This document shows positions 49,235-55,039 of a stretch of DNA of 59,957 nt, one piece after another. The stretch lies in IMG/VR virus record IMGVR_UViG_3300025785_000018, positions 1 through 59,957 of that record; one strand, written 5' to 3'. Position numbers and translations under genes: made by a program. The notes under the pieces were generated by a model. It made no database searches, was not told the DNA's origin, and saw only the letters and a program-made list of their open reading frames with translations. Origin of the DNA: a virus. Within the stretch, counting starts at the first letter, position 1. Every line of letters starts with the position of its first letter.

Positions 49235-49796
49235 AGTTTTCTCCTGTAGTTTTATTTATAAACTCCGGGACTGACCTTTTCTTCCAAGAGAACATCCTTT
49301 GCTTCTCACCATTGTAGTAGTTACGATATGACTGTACTCCATCACCCGGTACTTTATATTGATCAGGCATGGCTGGAGTAGGATCCGTAAATTCTCCGTG
49401 TGGTAGATTATTAGGAAACCATTTTAATTTATCTACCAAACCAATCTCTTGACACTTATGAACCTTACCGTATCGATATGTATACTCGGTACATAATGCT
49501 TTAAGTAAACACCATAACCAATAATAGTTGTCTCTATTTTGTCTGCACCATACAGCTGATGGATGGTTAACATGTGTTGCACTATACAATACTTCGTTGC
49601 GATCATCAGATAATATCCAACGTTTTACGTTACGACCAGTTGCTGTCTTACCCATAGTTTGGTCGCCGTCGAGTATACGATGCGCCGTAGACAATAGTTG
49701 ACAAGATTCAAGTATCATCTTGACACAGTGTTTATCTACATGGTATTCTGCGGCTTTGGTAGGGTTACGAGATAGGTAAAATATATTCATCTTCAA
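49221..49796 (-). CDS. Conserved phage protein, possible glycosylase-like family
   Basis: 191 residues. AEYHVDKHCVKMILESCQLL, then THVNHPSAVWCRQNRDNYYW and EYTYRYGKVHKCQ are conserved in a phage protein often labelled pyrimidine-dimer DNA glycosylase, but I see no proof of that activity. Overlaps the next gene by 14 bases and the HExxH gene by 32 bases. Confidence 0.6.
   Translation of the reverse strand: MKMNIFYLSRNPTKAAEYHVDKHCVKMILESCQLLSTAHRILDGDQTMGKTATGRNVKRWILSDDRNEVLYSATHVNHPSAVWCRQNRDNYYWLWCLLKALCTEYTYRYGKVHKCQEIGLVDKLKWFPNNLPHGEFTDPTPAMPDQYKVPGDGVQSYRNYYNGEKQRMFSWKKRSVPEFINKTTGENYAIV
49253..49260 (-). promoter_or_regulatory. T4-type late promoter inside an upstream gene
   Basis: Exact TATAAATA on the minus strand, 18 bases before the ATG at 49234, lying within the last codons of the 191-residue gene. 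Confidence 0.5.
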
Positions 49797-50301
49797 TTTT
49801 TGGTAAGAAGCGCGGGTGATTTATTAACCACTTCTTAATCTTCAATGCACCTTTTTGTTCAAGTTTATAAGCTTCAATTTCCCATGGCTGACGGCGGTAT
49901 ATGTATCTATGCTTATCGTCCTCATAAGTTAAGTATTTAATCCTAACGTCATACTTTAGTTGACCAGATATAAATTGCCTGGCATGAACTAACTCATGTG
50001 CTATAGTCTTGCATAAGTTAGTAGTATTCTTTGCGTTTAACTCGATAATGATATCATCATCATATTCTTGATCTGTAGTACCAAGTAACTCTTCAGACTT
50101 AAAGTTTTTAAACAGGAAAGTGTACTTTATGTCTTTAGATTTTTTAGGATATTTTTTGGATATGTCTTTGATCAGGGTCTTTTCAGCTGCAAGGCATTGC
50201 TTAACAAACGTAGTAAGCCTGCGCGCAGAAAGCTTCCGTACAGCAGGTGTACAGTAGACCGAAATCTTATCTGTTTTATGAAGTAATATTTGTCTTATCA
50301 T
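49765..50301 (-). CDS. HExxH zinc metallopeptidase-like (SprT-like)
   Basis: 178 residues from ATG 50301. HELVHARQF is a zinc HExxH site (TIAHELVH), and a downstream RRQPWEIEAYKLE can supply the third ligand Glu. An upstream in-frame start at 50346 is rejected because a promoter (50309-50337) lies between, placing the transcription start about at the ATG 50301. Substrate unknown; phage SprT-like proteins may act on DNA-protein crosslinks or host proteins (inference). Confidence 0.7.
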   Translation of the reverse strand: MIRQILLHKTDKISVYCTPAVRKLSARRLTTFVKQCLAAEKTLIKDISKKYPKKSKDIKYTFLFKNFKSEELLGTTDQEYDDDIIIELNAKNTTNLCKTIAHELVHARQFISGQLKYDVRIKYLTYEDDKHRYIYRRQPWEIEAYKLEQKGALKIKKWLINHPRFLPKIEDEYILPIS

Positions 50302-50308
50302 ACTATAT

Positions 50309-50337
50309 AGTATACCACAACTCCTAATTAATGTACA
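50309..50337 (-). promoter_or_regulatory. Sigma70-like promoter, TGTACA-17-TATACT
   Basis: On the minus strand: TGTACA (50337-50332), 17-bp spacer starting TTAATT and ending GG, TATACT (50314-50309), then seven bases to ATG 50301. Confidence 0.75.
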
Positions 50338-50430
50338 TGCTAACATAAGTTGTTGATTATAAAGACAATTTAAAACTCACCTGGACTCACGAGTATCCAG
50401 ACCTATAGCTTACTATCTATTTATGTAAAA

Positions 50431-50850
50431 CTATGCTCCAGGAGCTTCAGGTGCGATGAATCCTGCTGCCTCTACAGCCTTACGAGTGATCTTTTTGTAT
50501 AGCTTAGGAAGCTTTTGATCCTTGATAGCTATGATAAGCTTAGCCTCAGATGGATGTACTGACTCCAACAGAGATATGAATAACGCTTCACGCTTGATAG
50601 GTTTTAAGTCTTTCCTAAGGAACACATAGAAACGTCTAAGTTCCTGTGTAAGGATAGCTGGACTCATTCCAATGGGTGCAGCATCTGGTCTATACGGAGG
50701 TTCATCCTCAGGAAGTAGGAACTTCTTCTCAGGTAGGAAAGCATACTCAAATATGATCTTGAGTGCTGAGTTACCTTTATATTTTGTTCCTAATAGCTTG
50801 GGATCTGCATTGATCTCATCTAATATTTCGGGTAAAAATCTAATTGCCAT
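50431..50850 (-). CDS. Conserved phage protein, upstream neighbour of HExxH gene
   Basis: 139 residues from ATG 50850 (MAIRFLPEILDEINADPKLL). The start at 50865 would be TTG with no ribosome site, while GAGGA lies nine bases before 50850. AYIFEYAFLPEKKFLLPEDE-type motif and ALFISLLESVHPSEAKLIIA are conserved in T4-like marine phages. It follows the RNase H gene by one base. Function unknown. Confidence 0.7.
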   Translation of the reverse strand: MAIRFLPEILDEINADPKLLGTKYKGNSALKIIFEYAFLPEKKFLLPEDEPPYRPDAAPIGMSPAILTQELRRFYVFLRKDLKPIKREALFISLLESVHPSEAKLIIAIKDQKLPKLYKKITRKAVEAAGFIAPEAPGA

Positions 50851-50851
50851 T

Positions 50852-51745
50852 TTAAAAGTCCTCAATTGAGTCGAGTAATAATCGACATTTGTTTTTTATA
50901 AGGTAATTCATCACAGAATTCTTGTCACCTAGTGGGACAGTCTTCTCATATATATCTATAATACTTTTAGCTAGATCCTCGGGGATATAGTCAAAATTAA
51001 CGAGAGTCTGGTTACGTTGATAGTTACGTCTCTCTTCGTCATTCTTACAAGCATCGATACCCTTCTCAAAGAATTCAGGTAAACGCTTTGCTGAGAATGG
51101 TTTTTGTCGATCACCCGATACGAACACATCGTCGTTACTTAGGATGTTTGGTATACCATCACCTGAGTCACCCTTAACTATGTGTGTTATCGTATATTCT
51201 TGTATGTCCTTCTGAGATCCTTCTACGAACTTACGTTGCATAGGTGACCACTGACGGACGTTCTTGTTACGTTGTAGCTGTATGAAATCCTTATCAGATG
51301 ATACTATTAACACCTTTTGTGGTTCAGAGAATAGTCCTTGCTCCACTAATAAGTTTTCTTGTGTATACTCTGTTAGTACTGCAATGATATCATCTGCCTC
51401 CGCAGTGTCAATCAATAATAATTTATATGGAAAATAGTTTAATAAGTCTGTACGTAGCTCTGCAAGCGTATCAAATATGAAACCCCAATCAAGGTCGGAC
51501 TTATCTCTGTTTGCCTTACGGTGTGCTTTATAATGAGGGAATATAGACTTACGCCAATAGTTACGACCATCACATGCGATGACCACCTCCCCATAGTCTT
51601 TGTACTTCTTCTTATAAGACTGGATAGTAGATAGTGTCGTATGTCTGATTAGGTTCTTGATCTCTTCAGGAGTTTGATTCTTTATATCCTTCTGAAAGGG
51701 TAAGATGTTACTTAATGCGATTTGACTGTAGTCTAAGATTATAAT
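50852..51745 (-). CDS. rnh: T4-type RNase H (flap 5'-3' nuclease), ATT start
   Basis: 297 residues if started at ATT 51745. The first methionine-type start (GTG 51586) would delete 53 residues that clearly belong to the family: IIILDYSQIALSNILPFQ, and TTLSTIQSYKKKYKDYGEVV. No ATG/GTG/TTG is in frame before that, but aaggag sits eight bases before ATT. Motifs DTAEADDIIAVL, SSDKDFIQLQ and KGDSGDGIPN are the acidic metal sites. RNase H removes primers from lagging strands in T4. Confidence 0.8.
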   Translation of the reverse strand: MIILDYSQIALSNILPFQKDIKNQTPEEIKNLIRHTTLSTIQSYKKKYKDYGEVVIACDGRNYWRKSIFPHYKAHRKANRDKSDLDWGFIFDTLAELRTDLLNYFPYKLLLIDTAEADDIIAVLTEYTQENLLVEQGLFSEPQKVLIVSSDKDFIQLQRNKNVRQWSPMQRKFVEGSQKDIQEYTITHIVKGDSGDGIPNILSNDDVFVSGDRQKPFSAKRLPEFFEKGIDACKNDEERRNYQRNQTLVNFDYIPEDLAKSIIDIYEKTVPLGDKNSVMNYLIKNKCRLLLDSIEDF

Positions 51746-51820
51746 TTTGTTTTCTCCTTAATAAGAGTCCATTCTATAGTGTTGGCTCTTTTTTCACGTA
51801 TTTTTATATTTCCATAATCT

Positions 51821-52009
51821 CTAAATTTTGAAGATATACTGCCTACTGGATATCCAACGCATCTTCTTAGGTGAGTTCTTCTTCTTGTTTGATACGATCT
51901 CAGGGATATCCACATCACTCTCATATACTGAGGTGACTTGATCTGAGTTGATAGCGATTTGTTTTGTTGCATTGCCATCGAATGCATTTTCAAATAATAC
52001 GATTGGCAT
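51821..52009 (-). CDS. Small protein coupled to upstream gene
   Basis: 62 residues, MPIVLFENAFDGNATKQIAI then NSDQVTSVYESDVDIPEIVS and an end RQYIFKI. ATG overlaps the stop of the 364-residue gene (TAATG), strong support for a real gene. The first half looks like a short beta-domain protein of cyanophage-type phages. The overlapping 84-residue frame (51739-51993) continues past its end; a frameshift could join them but is unproven. Confidence 0.55.
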   Translation of the reverse strand: MPIVLFENAFDGNATKQIAINSDQVTSVYESDVDIPEIVSNKKKNSPKKMRWISSRQYIFKI

Positions 52010-53103
52010 TAGAACGCTCCCAATAAAATAGTTTCTTCGTTGATCCGACCATTTGGAACTGTTGGCTTGGTCGTTAAAGCCTTTGCTGCTGTATTCAAAT
52101 TCTTTTTACTTATAGATAAGTCTTTGAAGAACTTCTCAGGATTCCTAAGTGTCCATGACCATGACTTAGCTACACTGTAATTAATTATAGTTGTACCCTT
52201 AACTGATAATAAGTCTGAGTCATCAGCTATATAAGCCACAAGTTTTCTATACTTGATATTATATGCCCATAACTCCTTAGCACCAACGATGTCTGTAGGA
52301 TTACATGACTTAAGATTCAATAGATCGTGCTTAAACATATACTTAAGTTTCTTAACTAATACTGCAGGAGGCTTAACCTTAACTACCCTTGGCTTCTTAA
52401 CAGTAACTTGATGTTGAGCACAGTCATCTACAATAGATTGGATCGCAGCTCTAAACTTTTTAAGTTCTGTCTTAGTAAGGAATGAATAGCCTTCTGTAAG
52501 TTGTTCATCTGTACCAGTCAATGCTTCATCTATCTCATCAACGTTAAGCTTATAGTAGTCACCGATACGTTTAGCGACCATGCCTGACACGTTGTTAGAT
52601 AACAAGTGTGCTTTAGTATTGAAGTCCCACGTTTTAGAATGGATAAACTTATCAATAGCATAGTCGATGTCCTCAGAGGCAGCACGAGCTGCATCAGTCA
52701 CACGTTGATCTATAGAGATGACTGGTGCCTTAGGACGATCGTCTACTATAGGTTGATTATAAGAATAGCACTCGTATAATGAGTCAAGCTTATCTTGTAT
52801 ACCCTTTTGATCCTTATCAGATAGATGCTCACCTTTATTGAGTATAGTAATAAGAGATCCTAATGATAGGAACTCATAATCTGGCGCCTTTGATAAGACA
52901 TCATAATATTTCTTATTAGTCTTCTTAAGATAATTATGTACGGCCTTAGCACGTTCACTGTTATCCATATTAAGGTTATAGTATCCTAAAGCTTTCATCA
53001 AAGACGTACGATAGTCGTCTTGTGTTACCACAGGAGCGCCAGCACCTATGCCTTTAGCGATAGCCTTTTCTTGCCATTCTTTGGTTGGTTTTTTAGTTTT
53101 CAT
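52009..53103 (-). CDS. Hypothetical protein, Lys-rich, possible leaderless
   Basis: 364 residues, not recognised. Lys/Asp-rich, helical: KTNKKYYDVLSKAPDYEFLS, then DAARAASEDIDYAIDKFIHS, and a basic segment KPRVVKVKPPAVLVKKLKYM. No Cys cluster or catalytic motif seen. The -10 of its promoter ends six bases before the ATG, so the mRNA probably starts at the ATG. It is the first gene of the RNase H-containing transcription unit. Confidence 0.65.
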   Translation of the reverse strand: MKTKKPTKEWQEKAIAKGIGAGAPVVTQDDYRTSLMKALGYYNLNMDNSERAKAVHNYLKKTNKKYYDVLSKAPDYEFLSLGSLITILNKGEHLSDKDQKGIQDKLDSLYECYSYNQPIVDDRPKAPVISIDQRVTDAARAASEDIDYAIDKFIHSKTWDFNTKAHLLSNNVSGMVAKRIGDYYKLNVDEIDEALTGTDEQLTEGYSFLTKTELKKFRAAIQSIVDDCAQHQVTVKKPRVVKVKPPAVLVKKLKYMFKHDLLNLKSCNPTDIVGAKELWAYNIKYRKLVAYIADDSDLLSVKGTTIINYSVAKSWSWTLRNPEKFFKDLSISKKNLNTAAKALTTKPTVPNGRINEETILLGAF

Positions 53104-53109
53104 ATTGGC

Positions 53110-53138
53110 AGTATACCATAATTAATTATTAATGTACA
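53110..53138 (-). promoter_or_regulatory. Sigma70-like promoter, TGTACA-17-TATACT
   Basis: On the minus strand: TGTACA (53138-53133), 17-bp spacer starting TTAATA and ending GG, TATACT (53115-53110), then GCCAAT and ATG 53103. The predicted +1 is the A of the ATG. Confidence 0.75.
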
Positions 53139-53139
53139 A

Positions 53140-53397
53140 TTATTCAGCTTCTTGGTTTGTAACTGTTTGATAGATCGTCTCAAACTCATCGTTCAAAGCT
53201 ACCTCTTCATTAAAGTTTTGCTTATGATACGTATTAGCAAGCTTAGCAAGCGTTTTCTTAGGGATCTTAAATTCGTCATAAAGGTTCTTAAGTACTTCTT
53301 TTACAAAGTCCTTCTCAGCCTCAACGCGTGTCATAGAATCAGAGATCTCGTTAAGAGCACCTTTGATTTTCTTTTTGTCTTCGTCTAATAATTGCAT
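53140..53397 (-). CDS. dsbA: dsDNA-binding protein DsbA
   Basis: 85 residues (T4 DsbA is 89). The C-terminal two thirds (KKTLAKLANTYHKQNFNEEV, then DEFETIYQTVT) align by eye with T4 DsbA (FNRLLALYHKDN... EEVVELYDTVF). DsbA binds DNA near late promoters in T4. It has an aaagg ribosome site. A terminator-like hairpin stands directly upstream, so its transcription may need read-through. Confidence 0.7.
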   Translation of the reverse strand: MQLLDEDKKKIKGALNEISDSMTRVEAEKDFVKEVLKNLYDEFKIPKKTLAKLANTYHKQNFNEEVALNDEFETIYQTVTNQEAE

Positions 53398-53418
53398 AAT
53401 ATACCTTTCAAGTTAAAA

Positions 53419-53485
53419 ATAAAAACACACTAGACGAGGCGACCTCGTGGCCACAAGTTCCTGCTTATCTCTAATGTGTTTTTAT
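53419..53485 (-). terminator. Long hairpin followed by T run
   Basis: Arms 53419-53429 and 53475-53485 pair perfectly over 11 bp (ATAAAAACACA / TGTGTTTTTAT), extended by TAGA/TCTA (4 bp, after one mismatch). Inside is a second small hairpin (CGAGG-CGA-CCTCG). On the minus strand the base of the stem runs into TTTTTATTTTT, typical of an intrinsic terminator. It ends the transcript that carries the 44-residue gene and the structured element. Confidence 0.65.
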
Positions 53486-53492
53486 ATTTAGT

Positions 53493-53617
53493 AAGACTCT
53501 CGAAACTACGAAGTGCACTCGTAGCTGACCCATCGGAAGCAGTGGCCCGCTGAGCATGCATACCCATTAAAGCACAGCCAGTGTCCGCATATATTTTATT
53601 GATTGGCTGAGAGTCTT
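53493..53617. ncRNA. Structured RNA element with four stems
   Basis: A closing stem of nine perfect base pairs (53493-53501 with 53609-53617, extendable by one pair), a second hairpin CTACGA-AGTGCAC-TCGTAG (53506-53524), a third CAGTG-GCC-CGCTG, and a fourth AGCCA...TGGCT next to the closing stem. The gap region has no ORF. Likely transcribed on the minus strand from promoter 53757-53785 and ended by the hairpin at 53419-53485. No tRNA T-loop or hammerhead core could be fitted. Function unknown. Confidence 0.5.
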
Positions 53618-53750
53618 ATTCGTCATAGCCAGGTCCCCAGAAGTGAGGGTCGATACCACCTAGATAGTTTAGGTCTTCGTTATCATCCTCTTCAATAGGA
53701 TCTGGCACTGGTGTAATGTAACCGTCTTTTTTGTCTTTGACATTTAACAT
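53616..53750 (-). CDS. Small acidic protein of 44 residues
   Basis: Starts MLNVKDKKDGYITPVP, contains EEDDNEDLNYLGGIDPH and ends FWGPGYDE. ATG 53750 follows the promoter -10 by six bases. The stop overlaps the closing stem of the structured RNA element. Not recognised; the acidic, Pro/Gly-rich sequence suggests an unfolded regulator or protein mimic (inference). Confidence 0.6.
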   Translation of the reverse strand: MLNVKDKKDGYITPVPDPIEEDDNEDLNYLGGIDPHFWGPGYDE

Positions 53751-53756
53751 GATATC

Positions 53757-53785
53757 ATTATACCCTTTTTTTGGTTTATTGTACA
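53757..53785 (-). promoter_or_regulatory. Sigma70-like promoter, TGTACA-17-TATAAT
   Basis: On the minus strand: TGTACA (53785-53780), 17-bp spacer ending GGG, TATAAT (53762-53757), GATATC, then ATG 53750. The predicted +1 is the A of the ATG. Confidence 0.75.
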
Positions 53786-53792
53786 TATATTT

Positions 53793-53981
53793 TTAAGCCT
53801 TAACACTGTCAACTGTTGCAAAGCCAGTCACCGCTGCTTTACTGTAACCCTTAGACCAAATGCTGCCAGTCCTATTTACAGGTACTTCACTGCCTCGTGG
53901 ACCATGATATGGCAACTGTTGAACCTTACCACCATTATCTAAAAATTCTTGAACTGCTTGTTGAAATTCTTGTTCTGTCAT
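53793..53981 (-). CDS. Small unknown protein
   Basis: 62 residues from ATG 53981 (MTEQEFQQAVQEFLDNGGKV, then QLPYHGPRGSEVPVNRTGSI). An upstream start would add a region overlapping the preceding gene; aaggag six bases before 53981 decides the start. Phage proteins with EFLxxGGxVxxxP are common; function unknown. Confidence 0.6.
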   Translation of the reverse strand: MTEQEFQQAVQEFLDNGGKVQQLPYHGPRGSEVPVNRTGSIWSKGYSKAAVTGFATVDSVKA

Positions 53982-53991
53982 AGCTTTCTCC

Positions 53992-54402
53992 TTACCAACT
54001 TGAATTATAAAATACTTCTTCGCCTCTCGCAATTGCTTCGCGAGCTTTCTTGATGAACTCTAAGTCTGATGCTTTATCATCAGCATCGAACCTTGAGTCA
54101 TAACCAAAGAAGAAACCTTCGGTCATAGGTAACTGGTTAGTCTTAACGCGGGCCTCGATATAATCAAGGTCTGCCTCTGTAAGTTGAAGCTCAACTCCGT
54201 TGAAGTCGATCTTTGAGTCTTCGCTGTACTCGTCAGGATACTCGTCGATCAACCATTGTGGAACCTTAGCTCCCTTATCATGCCATAACTCTTCCATAAG
54301 ACCATGAAGAGCGTTGTGTTTTCTCCAGTATTGAAGCTCCGTTGATGGTGCTTCAGCTGCAGATTCTTTAGCGCGGCTATACGCATACATATCTAAACCC
54401 AT
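53992..54402 (-). CDS. Conserved hypothetical, MGLDMYAY family
   Basis: 136 residues, MGLDMYAYSRAKESAAEAPS, then LQYWRKHNALHGLMEELWHD and FNGVELQLTEADLDYIEARV and FFFGYDSRFDADD. It belongs to a widespread phage and bacterial family of unknown function. ATG overlaps the stop of the 53-residue gene (TAATG) and has an aaggag site. Confidence 0.7.
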   Translation of the reverse strand: MGLDMYAYSRAKESAAEAPSTELQYWRKHNALHGLMEELWHDKGAKVPQWLIDEYPDEYSEDSKIDFNGVELQLTEADLDYIEARVKTNQLPMTEGFFFGYDSRFDADDKASDLEFIKKAREAIARGEEVFYNSSW

Positions 54403-54563
54403 TATCTAATCTCCTTGATAAATTTTGCTTTGAGTAAACTTTCAACTATACCATTATCATTATCTTGAGCGGTTAACATCCAACCTTCTAAAGTAGTACC
54501 TGAAAAGGCATATTGTGGGTTAACAAGGCATTTATAATAATGTCCATTGATTTTAAAAATCAT
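54402..54563 (-). CDS. Small protein of 53 residues
   Basis: MIFKINGHYYKCLVNPQYAF, then LEGWMLTAQDNDNGIVESLL and KAKFIKEIR. Both ends overlap neighbouring genes in the TAATG manner (54402 and 54563), which strongly supports a real gene. Function unknown. Confidence 0.65.
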   Translation of the reverse strand: MIFKINGHYYKCLVNPQYAFSGTTLEGWMLTAQDNDNGIVESLLKAKFIKEIR

Positions 54564-54850
54564 TATGCAGCCTCCCTTTCATCCTTCATTAAGCTAAACA
54601 TGATGTGCTTAGCACGGTTGATGAATTGACGAGCTTCGTTAGCTTGTTGAGGTGATACCCAACCTTCGTTAGCACCGTTGAAGTCAGCACCGATAACTTC
54701 TTGTGCATCACTTAACATGCCTGCTGCGAACATCATTTCCTGACCTGGAAAAGCTTGCATTTTTACCATTTGGTCTAACTGAGCTTTAGTCATACCGTAA
54801 GCTTGTTTTTCCCATTCTAAATCTGATCCTATTGTCATTGCTGGTTTCAT
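54563..54850 (-). CDS. Small unknown protein, first gene of a short operon
   Basis: 95 residues from ATG 54850 (MKPAMTIGSDLEWEKQAYGM, then QMVKMQAFPGQEMMFAAGML). The upstream ATG 54883 lies inside the -10 box and cannot be transcribed from this promoter; ggaga precedes 54850. Helical; function unknown. Confidence 0.65.
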   Translation of the reverse strand: MKPAMTIGSDLEWEKQAYGMTKAQLDQMVKMQAFPGQEMMFAAGMLSDAQEVIGADFNGANEGWVSPQQANEARQFINRAKHIMFSLMKDEREAA

Positions 54851-54881
54851 ATATCTCTCCGTTTGTTGATTTAATATAACC

Positions 54882-54910
54882 ATTATACCGGAAAGTCTAA
54901 TTAATGTACA
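54882..54910 (-). promoter_or_regulatory. Sigma70-like promoter, TGTACA-17-TATAAT
   Basis: On the minus strand: TGTACA (54910-54905), 17-bp spacer starting TTAATT and ending CGG, TATAAT (54887-54882). Downstream leader of about 25 bases with a ggaga ribosome site. Confidence 0.8.
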
Positions 54911-54941
54911 TAGGCCCCCTTAAAATAAATAAGGTATACAG

Positions 54942-54974
54942 ATCAATAACTTACGTATTATGCAAGTTATTGAT
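54942..54974. repeat. 11-bp perfect inverted repeat, operator-like
   Basis: ATCAATAACTT (54942-54952) and AAGTTATTGAT (54964-54974) with an 11-base spacer. It lies between the cyclase stop and the promoter of the 95-residue gene, without a T run. A near-copy of one arm (aagttgttgat) lies at about 50347 behind another promoter of the same family. Could be a repressor site or transcript end. Confidence 0.5.
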
Positions 54975-55039
54975 TATATTGGACTTTAGTTTGGGTGTGC
55001 CCTGGAGCGCCTGGGACAGCGCGGGCTGGAGGATATATG

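Noticed and set aside
50302-50346. Longer start for the HExxH protein (50346)
   Set aside because: The region contains a full promoter, and the extra residues (MLACTLIRSCGILYS) are not family-like.
51739-51993. 84-residue ORF as an independent gene
   Set aside because: TTG start without a good ribosome site, low-complexity composition, overlap with a better coupled ORF; kept only as a possible frameshift partner.
53493-53617. tRNA or hammerhead ribozyme
   Set aside because: No T-loop (TTCGA), CCA-adjacent acceptor or CTGATGA...GAAA core could be fitted on either strand, so it was kept only as an unclassified structured element.
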